Positions 47,604 through 56,845 of a stretch of 62,651 nt of DNA are shown here, piece after piece. The position numbers and the translations under genes are program-made. The stretch spans positions 1-62,651 of the forward strand of contig PLUB01000029.1 in NCBI GenBank assembly GCA_003164755.1. The letters run 5' to 3'. The stretch comes from Methanosarcina sp. Its GTDB lineage: Archaea; Halobacteriota; Methanosarcinia; Methanosarcinales; Methanosarcinaceae. The notes below the pieces were generated by a model. It was not told where the DNA came from. It saw only the letters and a program-made list of their open reading frames with translations, and did not search any database. Position 1 is the first letter of the stretch. Each line of letters starts with the position of its first letter.

Positions 47604-48337
47604 AATTTGCTACACATATCATGTATTCTATCTTTTAAAAACCTAAAATTGAGTTATGATGGGAAGTAATTCTTATGAAGTTAACTTTGAGGTAGTAAGT
47701 AGGAAGTCCAAAGCGTGATCTGTACAAGAGGTGTAGGAACAAGTAAACTTGCTTACATCATGATGGAGATTCAAGGATATGGACATGAAGGAAGAGCTGC
47801 AATGTATAGAACGGAGATATTACAAATTACCAAGCTTCCTATAACCCAAATCGTTAGAAAAGCATTACCATTGCCTGGAATTGATCTTTCCACCTTGAGA
47901 AGCTGAAGGTAAGCATTTACTGAAAATCGGGATAAAAGGCAATTGATGCATCAGTTAAGAGGAATTATAGTCAAGGTAATTTAGATAAACCTCCGATTTC
48001 AACAAATTGCTTACACATACTTTTATAAACAGCCAGCAAAAAATTGAAGTTTATCGAAATCTTCTAAACTCAAAGATCAATAAAAGTTAAAAAAAGATTA
48101 TTCTAAACGTAATTATTTAATTTAAGTCACTCTGAATATTATAATCTTGGAAAGCGCGATAAATATGGAATTAAGAGAGAAGGGGCACTTGGAATCAAAG
48201 CACCAGTGTCGCGTCAACAAATAAATAACATCTGAAATCGATTACAATCCTTCATAATTATTCAATACTTGACGACTGACGAAACAATATTATTGAGCAG
48301 CTTGTATATTCAATGATGGTTTCACAAACCGCAGTCA
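47604..48337. other. Intergenic region with a family A element and an unassigned frame
   Basis: Family A copy 11 is at 47975-48066. A 63-codon frame at 47715-47906 (EIQGYGHEGRAAMYRTEILQITKLP) reads like real protein but has a doubtful start and no recognised family. It may be the stump of a gene once downstream of cobY. Confidence 0.4.
47975..48066 (+). repeat. Family A dispersed element, copy 11
   Basis: AATTTAGATAAACCTCCGAT at one end, GAAGTTTATCGAAATCTTCTA at the other, with a divergent interior. Confidence 0.65.
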
Positions 48338-48817
48338 CTAGTTCAGAATCCATATATAATAGTTAAGCAACATTGCAAAGCTGACCCAGATGATATAAGG
48401 AAGCAACAGGTAAGAAGCTGATTTTGGGATTTTTCTAAACTTAACTATTGTCAGAAAGATAGCAAGCCAGAGAAAAATCCTCTCAACAAAAGCATAGTAA
48501 GAGGACCTTAGCCCGAAAAACAAAAAGGACCAGAGAGAGTTAAGGCCTAACTGTATTCCAAAAATAAGCAATCCTATTTTTACTTCCCGCTGTTGCAGTC
48601 TCTTTTCCCAAACAATGTAGAAGGAGATTCCCATAAGCGTATAGAGAGTGACCCCTATCGGGAAAAAGATCCATGATGGAGGGCTGAAAGCCGGCTTTTC
48701 AAACAAAATAAACCAGTTTTCAAGAGATGAGGCTGTAAATGCTGAGCCTATCGCTCCAGCAAGCTGGCAAAGCAACACTGAGGCAAGAAGCTTAAAGGAA
48801 TTTACTTTCTGAAACAT
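48338..48817 (-). CDS. tspO: TspO/MBR-family membrane protein
   Basis: 159 residues with five membrane helices. Family hallmarks are KPAFSPPSWIFFPIGVTLYTLMGIS, QLGLNSLWSFLFFGLRS, and ILLPYIIWVSFAMLLNYYIW-type ending (here LLPYIIWVSFAMLLNYYIW). TspO proteins bind porphyrins and related tetrapyrroles and respond to light or oxygen stress. Sitting next to the corrinoid genes, a role in tetrapyrrole handling is attractive but unproven. Single-gene unit convergent with cobY. Confidence 0.92.
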   Translation of the reverse strand: MFQKVNSFKLLASVLLCQLAGAIGSAFTASSLENWFILFEKPAFSPPSWIFFPIGVTLYTLMGISFYIVWEKRLQQREVKIGLLIFGIQLGLNSLWSFLFFGLRSSYYAFVERIFLWLAIFLTIVKFRKIPKSASYLLLPYIIWVSFAMLLNYYIWILN

Positions 48818-48962
48818 ATAATATGTCTAAAATATTTTGTCCTCTAATAATATTAATTTTGAGGTTAAAAAGGTACTATTCACGTCCCATTGTAAAGATT
48901 ACAATTTTTCCTCATTCTGAGGAAAGGTCTTCCATTTTTATCCAGTTGATATATTGAAACAC

Positions 48963-49223
48963 CTAAATATCAGTAGATCCCTGAATGTCCACTTTGACTC
49001 TGTAATTTTTGCCTCTCTTATAGGTATATACGTCTTCAGGATAGAGGTACTGCGCCAGCCTTCCACATAACCCAGAAGCCTGATCCTTATGTGCTGACAC
49101 AGTGACTACAGTATTTATTTTACTCTTTTTAATTGCGTTGTGGAGCCAACCTTCTTCAGATGTCTTCAAGAAAATAATATTTTTCTGGCTATTGTTTTTG
49201 GATATTCGCTCAATAATTTGCAA
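48963..49223 (-). CDS. Hypothetical 86-residue protein
   Basis: TTG start at 49223 behind a GAGAT stretch. Soluble and basic: NIIFLKTSEEGWLHNAI, NTVVTVSAHKDQASGLCGRLAQYLYPEDVYTYKRG. One cysteine, no membrane segment. The alternation of predicted strand and helix suggests a small alpha/beta domain. No family recognised. The weak start leaves open that it is the 3' part of a longer gene. Confidence 0.5.
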   Translation of the reverse strand: MQIIERISKNNSQKNIIFLKTSEEGWLHNAIKKSKINTVVTVSAHKDQASGLCGRLAQYLYPEDVYTYKRGKNYRVKVDIQGSTDI

Positions 49224-49566
49224 TTATTATCTCAACTGAAGCTGCCGGAAATAGGGGTTAGAAGCTTTCAATGAATGCGCAAAATTGAAAGGAAATCTGT
49301 GAAAAGTGGAATAAATTTCTTTTGAGACTATTTTTTAGAGCCATCAATCATTCTTTTTAGGTAATCATGAGTAAATACCTAAAAAAGCTTCTTCAGATCG
49401 GCTTGGGCTGTGTGATACAAAAGTTTCATCAGGGTTCACTACATATTTTAACATATAAATGCCCTCTACAAACTATTTTTGTAGTTAAAGTAACCTTCTG
49501 CAAAATAAGATAGCTTGCAAATCTGCAAAAGAATAAGAATCTTGATTTTTTTAGAGGTGTATAGTA
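49224..49566. other. Intergenic region, nothing recognised
   Basis: A short frame from ATG 49368 (MSKYLKKLLQIGLG) lacks a ribosome site and is not called. T-rich sequence precedes the next gene. Confidence 0.4.
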
Positions 49567-50055
49567 GTGTCTCAGGAAACTAAAAAGCAAATTGAAGACT
49601 TGATTTCCGAATACGATATCTTGATGGAGTCTTTACGTAAATTTTTTTATTTAGTCCCCATTCAGTACGACCCTTTCCTTAGCATTGGGCCCTTTAGCAT
49701 ATCTGATCTGCCTAAAATGTGGAATTATGACCTTGAAATCAATACCAACTCCTATGAGGGAGAGCCAGTTCCTCTCCATTATAGGTGGTTCAAATTGACT
49801 AACGACCAGTTTCTTGAACAAGATGAACTATTTAGAAGATACATAACCTGGGCTGCATCTGCCAGAAACCTGATTGAGAAATTTTTGCCTGAAAAATTGG
49901 CTTTTTTTGATGAAAAGTCCGAAATCGTCAGAAAATGGATCGAAATGAGCGAACTGTTACCCTCGGATGACAGTGCAGAGATGTTTTTGAGATTTAGAAA
50001 ACACTTTGTAAGCCAGCAAAATATTGTTTCCGCTTTATTGGAGCAGATAAAATAA
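49567..50055 (+). CDS. Hypothetical helical protein, 162 residues
   Basis: GTG start with GAGGTG seven bases upstream. Mostly alpha-helical and acidic at both ends (ETKKQIEDLISEYDILMESLRKFFYLV, then FRRYITWAASARNLIEKFLPEKLAFFDE and FLRFRKHFVSQQNIVSALLEQIK), with a proline/aspartate-rich middle (IQYDPFLSIGPFSISDLPKMW). No cysteines, signal or membrane helix. No known family. It stands alone with long AT-rich flanks. Confidence 0.7.
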   Translation: MSQETKKQIEDLISEYDILMESLRKFFYLVPIQYDPFLSIGPFSISDLPKMWNYDLEINTNSYEGEPVPLHYRWFKLTNDQFLEQDELFRRYITWAASARNLIEKFLPEKLAFFDEKSEIVRKWIEMSELLPSDDSAEMFLRFRKHFVSQQNIVSALLEQIK

Positions 50056-50601
50056 TAAATTTTTTTCAAACTAAAATAAAGAATGAGCACCTTGCAGAGA
50101 ATGTCAGTTTTGCTTTATCGATAGATTTCCCTCTATGCTATTTCCAAGAGTTATCAATATTTTATTTAATTGAGACGGCTATTTTCTAATTAATGTAAAA
50201 ACCTGTCAAAAGAGTTATGTTTTCATTTGAGCTGTCCAAAACTGGACCACTGAATACAAAATGAAAGTTTTTCTTTCTCCGTTCAATTCAACCCAAATTT
50301 GACAGAAGCATACATCTTAGAATGTATATGTAGCTTCATGCTTTTGTTTTGGTATTCTATTCTCGAACTGAGTCGATATTTATAATTGTTTGTAATTATA
50401 ATTAATGTTAGGTTAGAATATGTTAATATAGTATCTCGTTTTACTACTGTCTTCATAGAATTGTATTAAAATATATATTTAAGATCAAAATTTTATAGTT
50501 TTAAAATATTGATCTAAAAGTTGGGGTCTAAAAGTCCGAATTTATGAAAAAAAAGTAACAGATAATTAATTCTAAAATTTTTATATAGGAGTGAACAATT
50601 T
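50056..50601. other. Intergenic region before the HEAT-like gene
   Basis: AT-rich, no repeat family and no ORF. Probably holds the promoter of the following gene; several TATA-like stretches prevent a choice. Confidence 0.45.
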
Positions 50602-51564
50602 ATGGTCGAAGATCGTTCTTTTGATATAAAGCAAAACTCAAGTGATAGATATAGAGTACTTGAAGAATTCAATAAGTTGTTCGAGGATTTCATAGAAAAA
50701 AGTAGTAATGTTCAGGATTTAGAGCATTTTGAGATCCCTGGAAATGATAAAATTGCTTTCAACAACATAGTTACTGCAGAAAGTAGTATCTTCATCGTGA
50801 AGCCACAAGGACAGTATACGTATAACAAACTTACTCAAATAGTTAAAACTGTCTCTCAGCTGAAGGGACCAGGAAAAGAAAAATTTATAGAAAAAGCCCT
50901 TGACTTTGCTTGCAATATTCAATATGGAGATTTAAGGGCCCAGACTCTTACACTACTTGTTCCGATTCTGGAGGGGCCAAAAAAAGTAGAATTTATAGAA
51001 AATGTCATTTATTCTTGCTCCAATATTCAAGATGAAAACGAAAGAGCCCTTGTTCTTTCTTCACTTGTCTGTCATCTCGGAGGACACGACAAAGAAGAAC
51101 TTATTGAACATATTTTAGATTTTTCTTCCCACATACAATACGGAGATGCAAAATTTCAGATTCTTTCTTTGCTTGTTCCGAATCTTTCCGGATCAAAAAA
51201 TGAAGCAATTATGGAAAAAGCCCTTGAGCTAGTATCCGGGCTTATATCTGAATATAAAAAAATAGAATCTTTTTCTATCCTTCTTCCATATATGGATGAG
51301 CAAAGAAAAGAAGAAATTCTAGAACAAGCACTTGAGTTAGCTTTCAGTCTTAAAGACAACGGCATGAAGGCACAGGCCTTCTCAGTTATTATTCCATATC
51401 TGGATGAATCCAGGCAAAAAGAAATTAGTAAGAGAGCCATTTGTTTTAAACACGAGGTTCAATCCGAATATCTTCGTAGGGGAGCAGCTGCTCTTCTGCG
51501 AAGAGTAGAGACTCTTTCATCTCTGGCTCCATATTTTGGTTTCTCTTGCCCTATAGCTAGATAA
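50602..51564 (+). CDS. HEAT-like repeat protein
   Basis: 320 residues. After a non-repetitive N-terminus of about 95 residues come five to six repeats of 36-39 residues: (K)LxGPxKEEFIEKALDFAxxIQYGDLRAQxLSLLVPxL. Each unit is a helical pair, giving an alpha-solenoid. Similar repeat blocks are common in Methanosarcina proteins, often attached to NTPase domains. Here they stand alone, so the protein is likely a protein-binding scaffold. GGAG nine bases before the ATG. No signal peptide. Confidence 0.82.
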   Translation: MVEDRSFDIKQNSSDRYRVLEEFNKLFEDFIEKSSNVQDLEHFEIPGNDKIAFNNIVTAESSIFIVKPQGQYTYNKLTQIVKTVSQLKGPGKEKFIEKALDFACNIQYGDLRAQTLTLLVPILEGPKKVEFIENVIYSCSNIQDENERALVLSSLVCHLGGHDKEELIEHILDFSSHIQYGDAKFQILSLLVPNLSGSKNEAIMEKALELVSGLISEYKKIESFSILLPYMDEQRKEEILEQALELAFSLKDNGMKAQAFSVIIPYLDESRQKEISKRAICFKHEVQSEYLRRGAAALLRRVETLSSLAPYFGFSCPIAR

Positions 51565-52381
51565 ACCAAGAAAAAAACCATTAACGGCTTAGTTTATTGA
51601 TTAACCAGTTAACTATCCCATAAATGGTTTTTACTGATTTCACTTACACGATTTTCCATTTCGGTTTTTAAGTCGGATCTAGTCATGTACGAATCTTGGC
51701 TTTTTATATTTTTCTAGTATATACCATCCAGCTGATAAATGCGATGTTTCCCACAAAATAAAATAATTTTCTCAAATTAATTTAAATTAAAAACCGAATA
51801 AAGAGAATTGATGAAATTTAGCTATATGTTTCTGATACTTTTTTTGCATTTACTGGCTAATCGTTCAATACTCTATATTCCTATAAACTATGGAACATCC
51901 GAGTTTTCAAACATATAGGCAGAAAAAAATAGAAATTTTTAAAAATATTGGACTTATGCATTTGAGGTATAAAATCAAGGCTAAAGGGATTAAATGAAAT
52001 AGTGTGTCACCATAATGAGTGGCTTCCAAAATCAACTGCAATCATGTCATTTTCATCTCTATTTTATTCACAAAATTGATGTGCCCAAATCCTTCAAAAC
52101 CGAGGTTATTAGTATCTTCTTTTGTTTTTGACTATTCAATAAATCATATTTTCTGATGTCATATTCCTAAAGGGTCACATTAATTCATCTCCAGTAAAGT
52201 TGGATAACCTTATCTCATATATTAACTGAAGATATCTGCTAAATTAATCTTTTTCAAAAATAGGTTTGTGATTAAATCAATGAATTTGATTTTGATATTA
52301 ATCCATAAATGCAATGGTTTCTTGCAATTCGTATGAATAAAAAGGAAAAATGTTGTAAAGAATTAATTCGTTTGAATTAAC
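51565..52381. other. 817-bp intergenic region, nothing recognised
   Basis: AT-rich, no repeat family, no coding-like frame. Confidence 0.45.
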
Positions 52382-53490
52382 TTAAATTTCAACTAATTTA
52401 TAATCTCGGCTTCCAAGCCCTATTTTTTCCCTATACCTAAGCTGGTGAGTCCCATCTACCATAGGCCAAACGACCCTGAACTTATCTGCCCCTTTTTCAT
52501 GGTTCGAATGTAGAGAGGAATTAACAAGCCCTTTCTGCTTGTTCACAAGATCGTAGCTTGCCTGATCGAGGGCAACTGGGTCGTTTGAGGCAAGGATCCC
52601 TACATCTGGAACAATAGGGGCATCCCTCCAGGGAACACAGTCACAGTCAGAAGTAATTCTAAGAAGGAAGTTGATATAACCTACTCTGTCTTTTTTCCCT
52701 TTTACATCACCATATACATACTCAGTAAGGCATTCAAGGAATTTCGGGATATCGTGTTCCCAGTCTATATCAATGGCATTTGCTGGGCAGGATTCCATGC
52801 ACTGTCCGCAGCTGATACATATATTCGGTTCGATCCTCGAAACATCCCCTAAAAGGAAAGCAGCTCCTACAGGACATACCTCGATACATTTGCCACACGC
52901 TATACATTTTTCTTCATTAACATATGGGCTTGTACTGTAGTGCTGGTCCTTCTTGCCGGCGGCAGGGGCACAGAGCCATTGCCAGATTCTTGATAACCCC
53001 TCCAAAGCCAGCTACAATGTGACCTTTGAAGTGGGACATTACAATCATGGAATCTGCTGCAGCAATGTCTGCCCCAATCTTTACTGACTTAAATTTTTTT
53101 TCCCGATCTCAATTTAGGATATATTCTGGCTCTTCCAACCATCCGAGATAATAAGCGGAGCCCTAACAACGGAATAATCAAAACCATGTTCTGTCACTAT
53201 TGTCAGGTGATCAACTGCATTATGCTGGCTTCCGGAGTACAAGATATTCATATCTGTGATAAATGGCTTTGATCAGGCTGCCCTAATCATTTCTACTATC
53301 TGCCTGACAAAAACAGGGTTAATGTATCCATCATTTCCATACTCCCCAAAATGGATTTTGATCCCAGTTAAGTCATCTACTCCCAGAAGCTCGACAAAAC
53401 CTGCTTTCTCAAAGAGTTTTTGAATTTTGCTTATTGTATTTTCCTGAGGACTTTTTGCCCTAAAATCTGTGAAATAGACTTTACTTGTCG
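52382..53490 (-). pseudogene. DUF362 protein with two [4Fe-4S] ferredoxin motifs, decayed
   Basis: The N-terminal part is readable from about 53490: KVYFTDFRAKSPQEN, ELLGVDDLTGIKIHFGEYGNDGYI, broken by TGA at 53275-53273, then SKPFITDMNILYSGSQHNAVDHL and VVRAPLIISDGWK. Frameshifts near 53130 and 52990 follow. The last 200 codons stay open: EKCIACGKCIEVCP and NICISCGQCMESCP, two cluster-binding motifs, then VPDVGILASNDPVALDQASYDLVN, the DUF362 C-terminus. The family is linked to anaerobic redox and Fe-S assembly, without a settled reaction. The open 207-codon frame could in principle still make a ferredoxin-like fragment. Confidence 0.8.
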
Positions 53491-54463
53491 TTTAAGTTCC
53501 TCCTTGTGCGATCTAATTGGGTTAATGCTATTATCCATAAAAACTACATAGTTGAGAAAGTATTTTTTATTTTTTTGTATTGCGCTGTAGACAGTAATTC
53601 TCAGAGGAAGACTGATATCTCAGGCTAGCCAGATAGTTATTCCAAGAACGATAAATAAAAATTATATTCTAATAATAATATCATCATCTTTTAATATGCT
53701 CTAAAGTTTTAAACTGGCCAATTAAGTTGATCAGAAAGTTAATATGGTTATAACTATATCCGATATTATATACTCACAATGTTATTAATATACTAATTCA
53801 GATTATCTTGATTTATAAATTTTATTTTATGAATCTATAGGGGATATATAATTAATAGGGAAATATAATCATCCCTTATTATTAAAACCATGTTTTAATA
53901 ATTATCTTGAAAACCGTTCTGAAATAAATATTTGATTTTGTGCAAAAAATTTGTTTCCATATTCAATTCAGGAGGAAAGTGTAGATAGATATAGAAGGTA
54001 ATGATTCATAGATCTGGAATAACGATGTAACCTACGTTTGATAGATTATACGAATCGATATAAAATTTTATTACAAAAGACGCATTTTATCGGTACAATT
54101 TTTAGAAAAAATAACAAATTAGAAAAAATAAACAAAGATCAGGAATACAAAATTCAAGATATAACTTTAAATTATAAGGAGAAAACAGAAGCTTGGAGCT
54201 TATTTTATATTAAGCTTTATATGCTTATTTCAAATTCGGGATAAATGAATTTTCGGTTTGGAAAGATCTTTATTTAGCAATGTTTACTGACCTTTACTTT
54301 TCTGTATAGTATAGGTGTTTTGGAAATACACTTTCAAAATAATAATATCGGAATTATAATTTTCAAGTTACAAGTTATGATTTGTAATTTATATAATCAA
54401 CACATGTAAATGACATTATTTGATTGTTGTTAACATCACACATAGGTATATGGAGTAACTAAT
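53491..54463. other. Intergenic region upstream of hdrA2
   Basis: Very AT-rich. The frame 54038-54244 (68 codons) is dominated by Lys, Ile and Asn, lacks a ribosome site and is not called. The end holds the hdrA2 promoter. Confidence 0.5.
54388..54396 (+). promoter_or_regulatory. Probable TATA box of the hdrA2 operon
   Basis: TTTATATAA about 70 bases before the hdrA2 ATG; the ATG itself follows GGAG with nine-base spacing. Confidence 0.45.
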
Positions 54464-56845
54464 ATGCGGATAGGAGTATATATTTGCCACTGCGGACTAA
54501 ATGTTGCGGGAGTTATAGATGTTGTGGCCTTGCAGGAAATGGCAACTAAACTGGAAGATGTGGTGATTGCTCGGAAAATTCAATTTTTATGTTCCGATTC
54601 TGGACAGGAAGGTATCATCAACGATATAAAGGAAAACAAAATAGATAGGGTGGTGATAGCTGCTTGTTCTCCCAGGCTACACGAAAATACCTTCAGGCAT
54701 GTAATGGAAAAGGCAGGTATGAACCCTTACCTTCTGGAAATGGTAAACATAAGAGAACAGTGTTCCTGGGTGCACGCTGGAGATCCACAGATGGCAACTC
54801 AAAAAGCTCTTGATCTAATTAGAATGGGAGTTGCAAAGGCCAGGTTCCTGAAGGAACTGAGCGCGACAAGCTCTAAAGTTAGTAGAAATGTCCTCATTAT
54901 AGGTGGAGGTGTTGCCGGAATTGAGGCCGCTCTTAACCTCGCAGAAGCTGGTTTTCCTGTAACCATGGTGGAAAAGGATTCTACAATTGGGGGTAAAATG
55001 GCCCTTATGAATGAAGTATTCCCCACGAACGATTGTTCAATTTGTGTACTTGCTCCAAAAATGACTGAAGTCCTAAACCATCCGAACATTACTCTATATA
55101 CCTATTCCGAAATAACCGACATTTCAGGGTCTGTTGGGAAATTCCACGTAAAAATTAAACGCAAACCTAGGTTCGTGCTCGAAAAAAAATGTAAAGGTTG
55201 TGTAGATCTATGTTCAATTGTCTGTCCTGTGGAAATCGAAAACCCTATGGACTACGGGGTAGGAAAGACCAAAGCAATATATATGCCAATTCCTCAAGCC
55301 GTTCCTCAGGTAGTGCTTATTGACCCTGATCATTGCGTGGGCTGTGGACTCTGTTCGCAGGCTTGTCCTGCAGAAGCTGTTGATTATGAACAAAAAGCCG
55401 AAGACATTGAGTTAGAAGTCGGAGCTGTCATTGTTGCAACTGGTTATCAGCTCTTTGACGCTTCCAGGAAAAAGGAATACGGGTTCGGGAAGTACCCGGA
55501 TGTTATAACAAGTATGCAGCTCGAGCGCATGCTGAACTCTTCAGGGCCTACAGGTGGAAGAGTGCTTGTGCCTTCGACTTGCAAGCCTCCGAAAAGAGTG
55601 GCATTCATTCAGTGTGTAGGATCCAGGGACAAAACCGTTGGAAACGAATATTGTTCGAGGGTCTGCTGCATGTCAGCGCTCAAGAACGCTCAAATGATCA
55701 AGGAACGCTACCATGATACGGATATCACGATCCATTATATAGATATCAGGGCTGCTGGGGAAATGTATGAAGAATATTATGTAAGGACTCAAACAATGGG
55801 CGTGGACTTCATCCGTGGAAAGGTTGCCGAAATTTATGCAGGAGAAGATGGTAAACCTGTAATCCGTTATGAAAATACCCTGGAATGCAGGCCTGAGGAA
55901 GAGGCCTATGATCTTGTTGTGCTTTCAACAGGTTTCGAACCAAGCAAATCCGCAGAAGGCATAGGAAGGATGTTGAACCTTTCACGGCGGCAGGATAGAT
56001 TCTTTGCAAGTGCACATCCGAAAATGCGCCCTGTTGATGCACCTGTAAGTGGGGTTTTCTTGGCAGGCTGCGCATCTGGACCCAAGGAAATCCAGGTTTC
56101 GATTGCTCAAGGCAGTGCATGCGCTGCCAAAGTTATGCAGTTGCTTGGAACAGGCGAACTTGAAACAGATCCAATGGGAGCTCATGTTGATCCTGATAAA
56201 TGTATCGGATGCAAGACCTGTTTAGAAGTTTGCAAGTTCGGAAAAATTAGCATTGAAGACAACAAAGCTATAGTAGACGAGATCTCATGCCATGGTTGCG
56301 GAGACTGCAGTGCCGCTTGCCCTGTAGGGGCAATTCAGATGAGAAACTTCGAAAACGAACAGATTCTTGCACAGATTCGGGAAGCAACTGCGAATAAGTC
56401 CCAGAGTCCGTTTATTGTGGCTTTTCTATGCAACTGGTGCAGTTATGCTTGTGCAGACCTTGCCGGGATGTCCAGGCTGAGTTATCCAACAAATATCAGA
56501 GTAATTCGCACAATGTGTTCTGCAAGGGTAAGCCCGGAGTTTGTGCTTGAAGTTTTCAAAGGCGGGGCGGATGGAGTACTTGTTGCAGGTTGCAGGTTGG
56601 ATGAATGCCATTACATCTACGGAAATATTGATGCAAAGCATCGTTTGGAAGTCCTGAAAGAAATTCTAATAGGAATAGGGCTTGATCCTAGAAGGCTCAG
56701 AACCCTGTGGATCTCAGCTGCTGAGGGGGAACGTTTTGCAAGCACGATAACTGAGTTTGTAGAAGAACTCAAAGAAATTGGGTCAATAGGGACTGAACTT
56801 CAGAAGGACGAACCAATATCTACATCTGAGGAAGTGGCACAGTGA
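54464..56845 (+). CDS. hdrA2: Heterodisulfide reductase subunit A fused to an MvhD-like domain (HdrA2 type)
   Basis: 793 residues. Flavin-bifurcating core of cytoplasmic Hdr: it accepts electrons, splits them at FAD, and passes them to HdrBC and to ferredoxin. ICHCGLNVAGVIDV starts the N-terminal domain; the FAD loop is IIGGGVAGIEAALNLAEAG from 145. Cys191 and Cys194 lie in NDCSICVLAPKM. Ferredoxin motifs are CKGCVDLCSIVCP, CVGCGLCSQACP near 290, CIGCKTCLEVCKFG near 578 and CHGCGDCSAACP near 609. From about 650 an MvhD domain is fused (FLCNWCSYACADLAG, TMCSARVSPEF, GCRLDECHY). This fusion is known for Methanosarcina HdrA2, which oxidises F420H2 with CoM-S-S-CoB and ferredoxin. hdrB/hdrC are not adjacent, as in M. 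acetivorans. It overlaps the polyferredoxin gene by four bases. Confidence 0.95.
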   Translation: MRIGVYICHCGLNVAGVIDVVALQEMATKLEDVVIARKIQFLCSDSGQEGIINDIKENKIDRVVIAACSPRLHENTFRHVMEKAGMNPYLLEMVNIREQCSWVHAGDPQMATQKALDLIRMGVAKARFLKELSATSSKVSRNVLIIGGGVAGIEAALNLAEAGFPVTMVEKDSTIGGKMALMNEVFPTNDCSICVLAPKMTEVLNHPNITLYTYSEITDISGSVGKFHVKIKRKPRFVLEKKCKGCVDLCSIVCPVEIENPMDYGVGKTKAIYMPIPQAVPQVVLIDPDHCVGCGLCSQACPAEAVDYEQKAEDIELEVGAVIVATGYQLFDASRKKEYGFGKYPDVITSMQLERMLNSSGPTGGRVLVPSTCKPPKRVAFIQCVGSRDKTVGNEYCSRVCCMSALKNAQMIKERYHDTDITIHYIDIRAAGEMYEEYYVRTQTMGVDFIRGKVAEIYAGEDGKPVIRYENTLECRPEEEAYDLVVLSTGFEPSKSAEGIGRMLNLSRRQDRFFASAHPKMRPVDAPVSGVFLAGCASGPKEIQVSIAQGSACAAKVMQLLGTGELETDPMGAHVDPDKCIGCKTCLEVCKFGKISIEDNKAIVDEISCHGCGDCSAACPVGAIQMRNFENEQILAQIREATANKSQSPFIVAFLCNWCSYACADLAGMSRLSYPTNIRVIRTMCSARVSPEFVLEVFKGGADGVLVAGCRLDECHYIYGNIDAKHRLEVLKEILIGIGLDPRRLRTLWISAAEGERFASTITEFVEELKEIGSIGTELQKDEPISTSEEVAQ

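Noticed and set aside
8656..48066. Family A repeats as a CRISPR array
   Set aside because: Copies are kilobases apart, in both orientations, and there are no regular spacers or cas genes.
54038..54244. 68-codon ORF before hdrA2
   Set aside because: Composition is that of AT-rich DNA (Lys, Ile, Asn), with no ribosome site.
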